A stretch of DNA of 64,000 nucleotides from Callorhinus ursinus. Its lineage: Eukaryota; Chordata; Mammalia; Carnivora; Otariidae. The stretch covers positions 52,811,627-52,875,626 of the forward strand of contig NW_020312828.1 of assembly GCF_003265705.1 (NCBI RefSeq). The letters are read 5' to 3'. The translations under genes and the position numbers were made by a program. Positions 45,105-57,519 of the stretch are shown here, piece by piece (the stretch's first letter is position 1; each line of letters opens with the position of its first letter). The notes below the pieces were generated by a model that saw only the letters and a list, made by a program, of their open reading frames with translations, was not told the DNA's origin and did no database searches.

Positions 45105-45970
45105 TGCCATTAATAGCAGTTTTAAGCTTTATTAAAGCATAATTGACAAAATTTTAAGATATTTAAAATGTACAACATGAGGATTTGGTATACATATATG
45201 TTATGAAAGGGTTCCCCTCATAGAGTTAATTAACAAATTCAGCATCTCACATATTTAATTCCCCCTTTTTTGGTGAGAAAATTTAAGTTCTACTCTCTTA
45301 GCAAATTTCAACTATACAGTACAGTGTTATCAACTATGATCCACAAGAAACACATTAACTCAGACCTTACCCATCTTATAACTGAAAATTTGTCCCGTTT
45401 TTACCAACCACTCCCTATTTTCCCTACCTCTGGCAAACACTCTTCTACTCTCTGTTTCTATGAGTTTAAATTTTTTGCCACATATAAGTGATACCATGTA
45501 GTATTTGACTTTTTCTAAGCTTATATTACTTAGCATAATGCCATTTAGATCCATCTATATTGTCATGTATGTTAGGATTTCTTCTTTTCTAAGACTGAAT
45601 AATATTTCATTTTATATATATACACATTTTCTTGATCCACTCATCTGTTGATGGACACTTAGGTCGTTTCCATATCTTGGCTAATGATATGTGAATAGTG
45701 CTGCAAGGAACATGGGAGTACAGATGTCTTTTTGAGAGAATAGTTTTGTTTCCTTCAGATATGTACCCAGAAGTGGGATTTCTGGAACATATGGTAGATC
45801 TATTTTTAATTTTTTTGAAGAGCCTCCATACTGTTTCCATAGTGGCTGCACCAATTTGCTTTCCCACCAGCAGTGTACAGGGTTCCCTTCCTCCACATCC
45901 TTGCCAATGTTTGTTATCTTGTGTCTTTTTTTATAATAGCCATCCTAAGACACATGAGGTAATAGTTAAT
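45105..45970 (-). repeat. L1 3' end (3' UTR and ORF2 C-terminus), 5' truncated
   Basis: Plus strand gives taaagcataattgacaaaat, aatgtacaacatgaggattt, tcaactatacagtacagtgt, then the ORF2 tail: catctgttgatggacactta, tgctgcaaggaacatgggag, gtacccagaagtgggatttc and tagtggctgcaccaatttgc. Minus-strand frames read CSTDEWIKKM, characteristic of the ORF2 C-terminus. A separate insertion from the larger L1 to the right, since both carry the same 3' segments. Confidence 0.85.
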
Positions 45971-46124
45971 CGTGGGCCTTTGGGAGGCTTTGAGGGGATA
46001 ACTAGAACCATTTTAATGGAGATTGTGAAGAGATTAGGCTTTGGAATAAGTTAATATTAGCTAAAAATGAGTGTGAAGGATTTTCAAAATTTACTTGGGA
46101 TTAACTTCATTATTCAACATATAT
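45971..46124. other. spacer between two L1 copies
   Basis: About 150 bp of sequence not assignable to either L1. Confidence 0.4.
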
Positions 46125-48085
46125 TTTTGTTTTTTTTCCTAGCTTTATTGCATTATAGTCAATATATAGATTTTATCAGTTTAAGGTGTACAATGTAATG
46201 GTTAGATATATGTCTATATTGTGAAATGACTATGACAATAAGTTTAGTTAATATCCATCACTTTACAGTTATAACTTTTTTTCTCATGATGAGAACTTTC
46301 AAGATCTCTTATAGCAACTTGTAAATATACAGTACAGTATTATTAACTATAGTCATCATGCTGGACATTATATCCCCAGAACTTATTTTATAGCTGGAAG
46401 TTTGTACCTTTTGACCACTTTCATTCATTTTCCCTACCCCTACCCCACCCCCTGCCTCTAGCAACCACCAATCCATTCTCTGTTTCTATGAGTTCAGGTT
46501 TTTTAGGTTCCTTCCACATGTAAGAAAGATCATTAAGTATTTGTCTTTTTCTTTCTTACTTATTTCACTTACAATAATGTCCTTAAGTTCCATTCATATA
46601 GTTGCAAATGGCAGGAATTCTTTCTTCTTTATGACTGAAAAGTATTCCATTGTATGTACATAAACATTTTCTTTATTCATCCCTCAATGGACACTTACGT
46701 TATTTCCATGTCATGGCTATTGTAAATAATGCTGCAGTGAACATGGGGGTGGAGACCTCTCTTTCAGTAGTGATTTTATTTCATTCAAATGTATACCCAG
46801 AAGTGAGATTGCCATATCATGTGATTGTTCTATTTTTGATCTGGGGGAGGGGGGACCTCTATAGAATTTTCCATAGTGGTTGAATCAATTTATCCTCCCA
46901 TCAACAGTGCACAGAGTTTCCCTTCTTTCCACATCTTTCACCAGAATTTATCTCATTTGTTAGTTTTCATGATAGCCATTCTAACAGATGTGAGGTGATA
47001 TCTCCTTGTGGTTTTCATCAGCATTTTCCTTATGATTAGTTACGTTGAGCATCTTCTCATGTACCTCTTGGCCATCTTTGGAAAAAAATGATCCTTTATT
47101 CATTCATCTAGATCCTTTGTTCATTTTTTTAACTGGCCTATTTCTGCCATTGAGCTGTATGTGTTTCATATATATTTTGGATATTAATCTCTTATTGGAT
47201 ATGTGTTTTGCAAGTATTTTCCTCTCCCATAGATTGCTTTTTCATGCTGTTGATGTTTTCCTTTACTGAGCAGAAGCTTTTAGCTTGAAATGCTCTTATT
47301 TGTTTATTTTTGTTTTTGTTGCTTTTGCTTTTGGTGTCAAATCCAATTACTGACAAGTCCAATTTCAAGGAGCTTGGCACATATGTTTTCTTTTTTTTCC
47401 CCCATATGTTTTCTTCTAGGAGTTTAACAGTTCCAGAGCTTATATATAAGTCTTTAATCCATTTTCAGGTATTTTTTGATGTATGGTATAAGATGGGGAT
47501 TCAGTTTCATTTCTTTTCATATGGCAATCCAGTTTCCCAGCACCATTTATTGAAAAGACAATTTCCCCACTGTATATTATTGGCTCCTTTGTTGTAAATA
47601 AATTGGCCATATATGCACATGTTTATTTCTGGGCTCTCTATCCTGTTCCATTGGTCTATGTGTCTGTTTTCATGCCAATATAATACTGTTTTAATTACGA
47701 TAGTTTTGTAATATAGTTTGAAACTAGTAAGAATGCCTCCAGCATTGTTCTTTTTTCTCAAGATTTTCTTTGGCTATTTGACATCTTTTGTGATTCTATA
47801 TACATTTTAGGATTGTTCTATTTCTATGAAAAGTACCATTGGAATTTTGATAGAGATTGCATTGAATCTGTAGATCACTTTAGTAGTATGGATATTTTAA
47901 CATTATTAATTTTTCTGTTTCATGAACATAGGAAATCTTTCCATTTATTTGGGTCTTCTTCAGTTTCTTTTATCAGGGTCCTACAGTTTTCAGTGTACAA
48001 ATCAATCATGTCCTTGGTTAAATTTATACCTAAATATTTTATTCTTTTGGATGCTATTATTAATGGGAGTGTTTTCTTCATTTCT

Positions 48086-48285
48086 TTTCTTTCTTTTTTT
48101 TTTTTTGAGAGACAGAGATCAAAAGCAGGGGGAGGGACAGAGGGAGAAGGAGAGAGAGCATCTTAAGCAGGTTCTACACTCAGCATGGAGCCTGCCTGGG
48201 GGCTTGATCTCATGACCCTGAGATCATGACCTGAGTCAAAATCAAGAGTCAGATGTTTAACCAACTAAGTCACCCAGGAGCCCCT
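48086..48285 (-). mobile_element. Can-SINE inserted in L1 ORF2
   Basis: Minus-strand copy of the older subtype (AATCAAGAGTCAGATGTTTAACC) ending gtcacccaggagcccc. Perfect 16-bp target duplication TGTTTTCTTCATTTCT at 48070-48085 and 48286-48301, both L1 sequence. Confidence 0.95.
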
Positions 48286-51200
48286 TGTTTTCTTCATTTC
48301 TATTATTTATTTTTCGTTGTTAGTGTATAGAAACACAATTAATTTTTGCATATTGATTTTGTATCCTGCAATTTTATTGAATTTGTTTATTAGGTAAAAC
48401 TGTGTTTTTTTGGTGGAGTATATCAGATTTTCTATGTATACTATCATGTCATCCACAAAGAGACAACTTTACTTCTTCTTTCCTGATTTGAATGTCTTTT
48501 TTTTTTTTTTCTTGCCTAAATGCTCTGGCTAGGACTTCCATCACTGTGTTGAATAAAAGTTAGGAGAGTAGGCATCCTTGTCCTATTCTTGATCTTAAAG
48601 GAAAAGTTTCCAGCATTTTGCTGTTGAATATGATGTTAGCTGTGGGTTTGTCATATATGGGTTTATTAAATTGAATACATTTCCTCTACCCAGTTTGCTG
48701 AGAGTTTTTATCATGAAAGGTTGTTGTATTTTGTCAAAAACTTTTTTGCATCTATTGAGGTGATCATATTATTTGTATTCTTCATTTTGTTAATGTGGTG
48801 TATCACATTGATTTCCAAATATTGAATAACCATCTTGCATCTTTAAAATAAATTCTGCTTGATCAGGGTGCATGATCCTTTTAATGTACTGTTAAATTCA
48901 GTTTGCTAATATTTTGCTGAGAATTTTTGCATCTGTGTTCATCAGGAATATTGGCCTCTAGTTTCCTTTTCCTGTAGCACGCTTGTCTGATTTTGGTATC
49001 AGGGTAATGCTGTACTCCTAAAATGAGTTTGAAAGTTCTCCATCCTCTCCTATTTTCTGGTAGAGTTTGAAAGTATTAGTATTCTTTAAATGTTTGGTAG
49101 AATTCACCAGTGAAGTCATCTGGCTTTAGATTTTTGTTTCTTGGGAGGTTTTTGATTACCAATTCAATCTCCTTACTAGTAATTTGGTCTGTTTAAATTT
49201 TATTTTTCTACATGATTCAGATCTGGTAGATTGTATATTCCTAGGAATTTAGCCATTTCTTCAAGATTGTCCAAGTTGTTGGCATGCAGTTGTTGATAGT
49301 AGTGTCTTATGGTCCTTTGTATTTCATTTTCATATGTTTCAAGAAATCTTTTGATTTCTTCACTGATCCATTGGTTGTTCAGGAGCATGTTGTTTAATCT
49401 CTGCATATTTGTGAACTTGCCAGTTTTCTTCTTGTAATTGATTTCCAGTTTTAAACCTTTGTGGTGGGAAAAATGCTTGATGTGATTTTCAGTCTTCTTA
49501 AATTTATTATGAATTATTTTGTGGCCTAACATATGATCTTTCCACAGAATGTTCCATGCGCACTTGGAAAGAATCTTTTTCTGCTGCTGTTGGATAGAAT
49601 TTTCTGTAAATGTCTGTTAGTCCCTCTACCCTAACATGTAGTGTAAGTCCAATGGTTCCATAATGATTTTCTATCTGGACAATCTATCCATTGTTGAAAG
49701 TGAGGTTTTGAAATCCCATACTATTGTTGTATTTCTCTCTATTTCTCCCTTCAGATCTGTTAAAATTTGCTTTATATATTTAGGTGCTTCTATACATAGT
49801 AGGTCTATAAATATTTATAAATATTTTATCCTCTTATTGGATTGACCCTTTTATCATTATATCATGATCTTCTTTGTCTCTTATTACAGTCTTTGGCTTA
49901 AAGTCTATTTTGTCCTATAAACTATAGCTACCCCTGCTTTCTATTGGTTTCCATTTACATGGAATATCTTTTCCATCCCTTTACTTTCAGTCTCTGTGTG
50001 TCCTTAAAGATACACTGAATCTCTTGTAGGCAGAATATAGTGAGGTTTTTTAAAAAAAAAAAAAAACTTTTATCCATTTGGCCCTTTTATGTCTTTCGGT
50101 TATAGAATTTAGTCCATTTACATTTACAGCATTGTTGATAGGTATGAACTTACTATTGCCATTTGTTCATTGTTTTCCGTTTTATAATTCCTTCGTTTCT
50201 TTCTTCCTCTGTTCCTTTGTGATTTGGTGGTTTTCTGTAGTGTTATGTTTCGATTCCATTCTCTATTTTTTGTATACCTACTGTAAATTTTTGTTTTGTC
50301 ATTACTATGAGGCTTACATAAAATGTCTTGTAACAGTCTATTTTAAGCTGATAACTTCAAATGCATACAGAAACTTTACATTTTTACACTCCCCCCCAAC
50401 ATTTTATGTTTTTGATGTCACAATTTATGTCTTTTTACACTGTGAATCCAGTAACAAATTATTGTAGTTATGGTTATACTTTTCTTTCAATTTTAAAGTA
50501 GTTATGTGATTTATAAACCCATGTTACCTGATAGTGTTTTGAATTTAACTATATATTTACCTTTGCCAGTGAGTTTTATACTTTCATATGTTTTCCTGTT
50601 CCTAATTAGCATTCTTTTATTTCAGTTTGAAGAACTCCCTTTAAAATTTCTTGTAAGGTCAGTCTAGTGGTGATGAACTCCTTTAGCTTTTGTTTGTCTG
50701 GAAAACTCTCTCTTCTTCAATTCTGAAGGACAGCTTTGCTGGGTAGAGTATTTTTGGTTGGTAGCATTTTTTGTTTTTTGTTTTTTCTTCAGTACTTTGA
50801 ATATACCATCCCACTCCTTCCTGACCTACAAAGTTTCTGCTGAAAATCTTCTCAGAGTCGTATGGTGGTTCCCTTGTACATAAAATGTTACTTGTATCTT
50901 AATGCTTTTAAGATTCTCTCCTTATCTATAACTTTTGACAATTTAATTATAATGTTTCTTAGTATGGGTCTCTTTAAATTCATCTTATTTGTTCTCTGGG
51001 TTTCCTGGATCTACATGTCTGGTTTTTTCTCCAGGTTATGGAAGTTGTCAGCCATTATTTTTTTGAATAAGTGTTTTGCTCTTCCTCTCTCTCTTTTCTT
51101 TCTAAGAACCCTATAATGCATATATTGGCACACTTGGTTGTGTCCTATAAGTCCCTTAAGCTGTCTTCACTCTTTCATTCTTCTTTTTTCTCTTTGCTCC

Positions 51201-51749
51201 TCTGATTAGATAAATTCCATTGCCCTGTCTTTGAGCTTGCCTAGCCTTTCATCTATTTGATCTAATCTCCTATTAAGCCCCTCTATTGAACTTTTCAGTT
51301 CAATCATTGTATTCTTTGGCTCTTTGATTTGTTTGGTGTGTTTTTATATTTTCTATTTGTTGAAATTTCTCACTTTGTTCATTAATTGCACTCCTCTCCT
51401 CAGCATATTTATACTATTATTTTGAACTATCAGGTAAATCACTTATCACCATTTTATTAAAATCTGTTTCTGGAGATTTATCTTGCTCTATTGTTTGGAA
51501 CATAGTCCTCTGTTTCTTCATTTTCCTTGAGTTTTTGTGTTGGCTTCTGTACATTAGATAAAATAGCCACCTCTCCCAGTTTTGATAGAATGGTCTTGTG
51601 TAGGAGATGAACTTCATCAATTTTCCCAGCCCAAGCTCTTGGTTATCTCTCAAACATTTGTGATTGTCCAAGTTGGCTTCTTTGTTCCTAGTCTCCCTCA
51701 GAAGTTGAGAGGTATGCCAAGGCCCATCAGTGTCCCAAAGGGGAAGATC

Positions 51750-52870
51750 ACATTCATCATCTTAGTGCAGGCTGACTGGAAGCTGGACCCTCGGGCAGCA
51801 GCTGGGAAAGTATGTAGTTTCCAGGAAGAAATTGGGGGATGTCATTTTGCCTCCTCCCTCTGTGCTGGGAATTACAGCCATGATGGGAGAAGGGAGTGTT
51901 TCTGCACCCATTAAAAACTGCTTCTTTGTTACATTTTTTTTTTAAGATTTTATTTATTTATTTATTTGACAGAGAGAGCAAGAGAGCACAAGCAGAGGGA
52001 GCAGTAGAAGGAGAGGGAGAAGGAGCCTTCCCGCTGAGCAAGGAGCCCGATGCGGGGCTCGATCCCAGGACCCTGGAATCATGACCTGAGCTAAAGGCAG
52101 ATGCTTAACCGTCCAAGCCACCCAGGTGCCCCTTTGTTACATTTCTGTAGTGGTCACAAATACAAGCTCCATTAGCTGTCAGTGCCCAGAGACCTGGAAG
52201 CTTGTCCTTCATGCAGCAGCCATGAAAGCTGTGGTGCCAGACATGTATATAAGCTCTTTCCAAGGAGATACTGGTGACTTAGAGTGGGCTGGAGGGAGAA
52301 GGTGGAGGGGGTGTCCACCAGCTTCTCTAGTCTCCATGAAGTCTTGTTGCCAGCCCCTAATGGCATGCTAAATTAGAAGCCTGACCATCAGGCGTAAGCT
52401 TTTAAAGTATGCAGATAAACCCTTTTCGGGGAGAGGCTGTGAGATGGGCATTTTTGCCTGTTTCCTCTGAACTGAGCCCTAGGAGAATAGCCATTTAAGA
52501 GCTCCTTTTTTGTTTGCTACAGTCCTGTGGGATTTATGAATAGAAGTTCCATTGGTTATCAGAGCCAGGCAATCCAGAGACCTGTCTCTCAAGTGGCAGC
52601 ACAACACCTGGGGTGCAGACATGTGTACAGGCTCTTTTCAGGGAGATACTAGTGACTTGTAGCTGGCTATAGGAAGGCGGCAAGGGGGGTGTCCACTGGT
52701 TCCTGTGATCTCCAGGGAGGATTACAGGTAGCCCCTAGATGTGTGCTAAATTAGAAGCTTAACCCTCAGGTAGCAGTTTTTAACATGTACAGTGGACATC
52801 TTTCAGGGAACAACTGAGAGATGAGCAATTTTGCCTGCTCCCTCTGCACTAAACCATAGGGACATAACCA
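51750..52870 (-). repeat. tandem units in the L1 5' UTR
   Basis: Two related units of about 378 bp are visible: the block gacatgtatataagctcttt (52240) recurs as gacatgtgtacaggctcttt (52618), and the following blocks (ggagatactggtgacttaga against ggagatactagtgacttgta; ggtgtccaccagcttct against ggtgtccactggttcct) repeat at the same spacing. Part of a third unit precedes them (51780-51936). Such units at the 5' end resemble promoter monomers known in some L1 lineages. Confidence 0.7.
51937..52131 (-). mobile_element. Can-SINE inserted in L1 5' UTR
   Basis: Minus-strand copy ending gccacccaggtgcccc with perfect 13-bp target duplication CTTTGTTACATTT at 51924-51936 and 52132-52144. Near-consensus body, so clearly younger than its L1 host. 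Confidence 0.95.
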
Positions 52871-53270
52871 CAGTCGGTATTCACACCGGTTAACAATTGC
52901 TTCCTTGTTTGCTAGAGTCTTGTGGACACAAGAGCTAAGTGTTTAGAAGTCCTGTTACTCAACAGGAGTCTTAAAAGTTGGGGTGCTATATATGGGTTGA
53001 ACCCCTCCCCTCCTCATGGAGAAGCTGAAGCTTAGATCTCCTTTTTGATTGTATGGTGCTATGGTGGGAGTGGGGTTTATGGTGAATGTGTGTCTCAGTC
53101 TTTCCTACCCATTCCAATGGGGATATTTTCTCATTTGCCCAATGTGTAGGGGTTATTCAGCTAGTTTCCAGATCTCTTTCTGAGGTCATTACTCTCTAGC
53201 TGTACATTCAGTGTGTCTATGGGAGGAGGAGAATTCGGGAGCCTCCTATTTAACCATCTGGTTGACTGTC

Positions 53271-53679
53271 CACTAATGGAGTTTATAGATTGCATACTCT
53301 TGTTATATAGGGTAGGTATGTGGAGAAAACCTATAGGGATTTTTGCTACCTTGACTATCTAATGATATTATATGAATCCTTGGAAATTTGACAAATTATT
53401 GTACTACCATCATCAGGATGTCAGTCTCTGCCATCAAAATGAGACACTTCATTAAAAGTACATATCAGTGTTCTAATTCTAAGCCTAAGCAAGTTGATTA
53501 TTTTGCTCAAATATTCTTTTGACTTTTTTTGCTTTTCTATATCTACTGACAAGGTTTTGACTAGTAAGTAAGATACTTTTTTCTCCTCTTTTTTTGTTTT
53601 TATGTTTTGTTTTTTTTTTTCTCAGTCCCAAGAAAAAGTAAGCTGAAAAACTGCATTACAGAGTGATGCCAGTCCATGC
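53271..53679. other. single-copy AT-rich DNA
   Basis: Nothing recognised; T-rich runs at 53588-53622. Confidence 0.4.
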
Positions 53680-53995
53680 TAAGGTCACAAATAACCCCAG
53701 AATTTCAGTAGCTTAATACAATAAGGGTTTATTTCTTATTCATGCAAAGTTTGAGTTAGGTTTGGCAACCACCCAAGGAAACTGTTTTCCATGAAGTGAC
53801 TCAGAGATCTAGGTTGCTTTCATCTTGTGGCCCTACCTTTATAGTCAAAACCAAAAGAGAAAAGAAATGCAGAACAGACACGTGCTCCTATATGCCCTAG
53901 CCCTGAAGTGACACACATAATTTCCAGCCATAATTCCACTAGTTAAAATCAATCACAAGGCCCCAACCAACTGCAAGAAGATTGAGAAATGGGAT
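53680..53995. repeat. old eutherian interspersed repeat, class uncertain
   Basis: Text such as acaaataaccccagaatttc, agtagcttaatacaataagg, gtttatttcttattcatgc and ccctgaagtgacacacataa, ccactagttaaaatcaatca follows a repeat I know from many mammalian loci, but I cannot name its family with confidence. Confidence 0.5.
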
Positions 53996-54794
53996 GCTCC
54001 TTGTTGATCAAAAAGGAGAGAACTGGTTATGGGTATGACGTCGGTGTTTCTACCATTTACTTTTTCCAGGTAGTATATGTAGGAAAAAACAAACTTGGGA
54101 GAAGCATGTGTAATGGGAAAAAAGTTTAGAAATGTATTTATTTAATGTGAAAATGTAATGAAAGTCCTTAGAACTTTAGTTATCCTATTTTACACAGTAA
54201 ACACTGAAAAAAGTACTTTAACACTTATCTTGCTTTCCAGTTAAATACCACGATTGTGTATGTGTGTGTAATACCTAACTCTGTTCAAACATGTATGGTC
54301 CTACATCAGAGGGCTGTTACAAAAGTACCTCAATAATTACAAGTTTAAAAAAATCCTCATTGTTGAAAATTACAAACCCAAGGACCTATAATTCACAAAA
54401 TGCTTGTTTTGTTGTTCACTTGATATAGTTTATTAAATTTGAAAGAAATAAAGGAAAATTCTTGGGTCATTGAGATAATTATTTCATCATAAATGTAGAT
54501 GAAATTGGTAGGTGATAGGGTAACCTGAAATTAAGTATCATTATCACATTTGTGTAGAGTAGTTTCCAAAGTTTTTGAGCATTGACTTATTTTAAGTTCT
54601 TTCTACACTGAAAACATTTTCAAGGAGAGTATAAAGTATTGGTTAGTTTCACTCTTCAAGTGTACAATGAGGAAAACAATTTGAGAAGACCAAACTCCTC
54701 AATTATTACAAATTTTTCCTAATTGTCCTTCCCGTCTCTTGATATTTTTATTCTAAAATGAGGGGGAAGGAAACAATGTAAACTTTAAATCCCA
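53996..54794. other. single-copy AT-rich DNA, nothing recognised
   Basis: No gene or repeat family recognised. Confidence 0.4.
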
Positions 54795-55770
54795 GCTCTT
54801 GGTCACTGTTAACAACTATTCCTAGTTTTTCTCCCTGGACACTTTTCCAAGTCTCTTTACTGGTTCAGGTCTAAGAGTTGGATGCTTTTAAGGCTCTTTT
54901 TTTCTCCTTGGACATTCTCTCTCTGCATCAGCCAATAAGCTTGGTGCTCAGTGCCATTTACACACCGATATACCCCACAATTATATCTCTAGAGCTGAAC
55001 TTTTCCCTAAACTCCAGATTTAGATATATCTAACACAGAGATATCAAACATACATCTCAAATTTATCATGTGAAAAACTGATTTATGTATTCTCCAGTTT
55101 TCCCCATCTTCCCCATATATCCTGTTGCATAAGGCAAGAACATAGGGGACATATTCATTTCCCTCTTTTCCTTCATGACTACCCCCTACATCCAGCTCAC
55201 TCGCAAATGTGTAGGCTCTTCTGCCAAACTACATCCTGAATCCAACCACTTCTCTCCTTCTTTACTGCCACCTACCAGCCCAAGTCACATTAATTCTCAT
55301 CTGATTACTGAAATAACCTGCTAATTTGTCTTTCTGCTTTCACTCTGAAAACCAACCTTCCACACAGGAGCCCAAGTGAATGGGTTAAAGGAATCAAATC
55401 ATATCATTCCCCTGCTTAAATCCTCCAATGATTTTCTAAGCACTTAGACTAAAGCTTTTGCCATAGCTTTCATGACCCTTCATGACCTAGCCTTTGAATA
55501 CTCCTAACCTCATGTTGGCCCCATGCTCCTTCTGACTGTACTCTAGCAACTCTTCCATTTTGTCTGTACTTTGATCATGCTGACTCTGCACATCAGGGCT
55601 ATTTTGCACTGGCTGTTGCCAGTGTCTGGGCTACTTCTTTCCCAGATCTTCATATACCCAGCATCTGGGCTTCATGCCAAAGTTCCCAGAGATGCCTTTC
55701 CTGACACTCCTGCCATTATCACATTATCACATAACCTGCTCTATTGTCTCCATAGTGGAGGAGCTGGAGA
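54795..55770 (+). repeat. L2, nearly 1 kb of the 3' region
   Basis: Reads in L2 order on the plus strand: caattatatctctagagctg, aactccagatttagatatat, catctcaaatttatcatgtg, ttccccatcttccccatata, tgaatccaaccacttctctc, ctgattactgaaataacctg, catatcattcccctgcttaa, atcctccaatgattttctaa, cttcatgacctagcctttga, gccaaagttcccagagatgc and ctttcctgacactcctgcc. The longest L2 piece in the window. The 99-codon frame at 55571-55870 lies mostly inside it and is not a gene. Confidence 0.8.
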
Positions 55771-56049
55771 GGATACGCGACATTCATCTAAAAATCATCT
55801 TTCATTCAAAATGAACAAGCCAAGAACAGAGGCACTGCAATCATTGCCTGCAAAGTTTTACTCTTTGTAAAGAGTAGGCATTCATTGTCTACTCAATTTT
55901 TATAGGCTAAGGCAGGAAATGGAAGCCAAACTCTAAAGGAAAGAAAACATACCAAGATAATAGTGAGCACAGCTAAGGGTTAGAGGCAGCCTCTCACAGA
56001 GTTCATCAGGACAGTCCACCGACCAGCAGGTCATCCACAATATCCAGAC

Positions 56050-56336
56050 TGCCACCTGTTTTTGTGCGGCTGGCAAGCCAGCAATTTCACTTTTATGAAA
56101 TGGTTGGGAAAAAATCGGAAGAATACTATGGTGAAACATATGAAAACTGTATGAGATTCATATTTAAGTGTCTGCAAATGAATTATTACCATACAGTCAT
56201 ACCCACTTGTTTTCATACTGTGTGGTGGCTTTTGTGCCACAGTGGCATGGCTGAGTTGCTGTGACCAAGACCATGTGTCCTGTAAAGCCTAAAGTGTTTA
56301 CTCTCGGGCCCTTCATGGAAATTTTGCTAACCCCTC
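56050..56336 (-). mobile_element. hAT-type DNA transposon, second copy of the 29.2 kb family
   Basis: Reverse complement starts gaggggttagcaaaatttcc and continues agtaaacactttaggcttta, caggacacatggtcttggtc, with the same order as the copy at 29195-29376. It extends further, through an internal block (attcatatttaagtgtctg, gaagaatactatggtgaaac) to the other end near cacctgtttttgtgcggct. Confidence 0.75.
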
Positions 56337-57239
56337 TTCTCAAAAACAGATCTAGGAAGAAGTCTTGTGGCTGAGTCTTAGAACTAAATTAGCAAGAGGA
56401 AGAAAGGAAGCCAGTAGAAGAGAATCAAATAAAATTTGAATGAGCACCTGGGTCGCATGCTACCACAGAGACTGAGGTTAGAAAACTCGAGGAGTCAGTT
56501 GGCTAATAAAGGTTATAATCCCAGACTTAAAACTTTACTTTTCTGTCTTTAAGGGTACCTAGGTGGCAAGGTTTGAAAAGTAGTTCATGGAGTACTCCAG
56601 AGTGTTTCTGACAGAAAACAGTTGTCACCATCTTGGGCATGAAGCTGACCTGGGAATCCAAAAGGCCATAACTCCCCTGTCAACTTCAATCTCTTGGTAG
56701 TGTTTCTTTGGGACACCTTTGTTGGGAAGGATTCTGAGACTTGTGTTTAGCTCGGTAGTGCTTAACAGTGTTTTCTAATGTGGGGGGGGGGGCCAGGGGA
56801 GTGGCACATGGCCATTTGTTGTAATGATTCATCATAGATTAACATGGGAACTTGTCTAAATCTTTGACACATTTTTCAGACTGTTCGACCTCTCAGATTT
56901 TATGTTTATCACTTGCTTTCAAAGTCATAGTTACCCTTATATCTTTGCCTTCATGATTCAAGGATATCAATCATTATGGTAAGCACATCCAAGTGTACCT
57001 GAAAGGAACCCTTGAAAATTTTACAGTGTTCATCCCAGACCATACAGTGTCTTTTCTTGATCCTCACAAGCTACATGAGTGAAGAGAAAGTTAAAAGGGT
57101 ATTGTGTTTCATGTAAAAAATTACAAGATCTTATTCTATAAGAAACAGGAAGTTATTTAAATAATGGAGAGCTCTACCAATATATCAACAGGAAAAAGAA
57201 GTGGTAGAAATATAATCATTGGAGTGAAGCTTTGGGCAA
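56337..57239. other. unassigned DNA
   Basis: No gene or repeat family recognised. A G11 run lies at 56782-56792. Confidence 0.4.
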
Positions 57240-57519
57240 GAATATTTAGGATAATGAAGCAGTCTAGAAGAGAGACAAAGAGAAACTTAGCACAGCCACA
57301 GCACCAAGAAAGTGAAGAGGTGGGGAGAAATTCGGGAGATACTTCTGAGGTAGACTGGCTAGAATCTGGGAACTGTTTAGATGTAGGGAACAATGGGAGT
57401 AAATGATGATTACAAGAGTGTTCATGTAACCAACTATGTAAGTAAAGATTTTATTAACGATTAAATGGGAAGGCAGAAAGCGGAATTGTTTTGCGGGAAG
57501 ATGTCAGTGATTATGTTGA
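57240..57519 (-). repeat. possible L2 fragment
   Basis: Weak match of ctggctagaatctgggaact, gtttagatgtagggaac and neighbouring purine-rich text to the reverse complement of the L2 3' region. It would be the left part of an L2 that continues at 58010. Confidence 0.3.

Larger units (their letters stand above)
46125..53270 (-). pseudogene. nearly full-length old L1, dead
   Basis: Order on the plus strand is 3' UTR (46125-46600), ORF2 C-terminus to N-terminus (about 46600-50150), ORF1 (about 50300-51600) and 5' UTR (to about 53270). Minus-strand peptides such as [20 protein letters not shown] text at 47507-47761 (ORF2 thumb region) and [10 protein letters not shown] at 49200-49532 support this; the reverse-transcriptase active-site region near 48450 reads VDDMIVY. 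All frames are broken by stops and shifts, and ORF2 has an internal deletion at about 49318. Two Can-SINEs (48086-48285, 51937-52131) interrupt it. Removing them leaves about 6.75 kb, close to a full L1. Confidence 0.85.

Noticed and set aside
50078..50467. 129-codon plus-strand frame rich in Phe, Leu and Ser
   Set aside because: Antisense translation of the L1 ORF2 start and ORF1 end; hydrophobicity reflects T-rich DNA, not a membrane protein.
51582..51914. 110-codon plus-strand frame near the 5' end of the old L1
   Set aside because: Lies antisense in the L1 5' UTR/ORF1 region; no independent gene signal.
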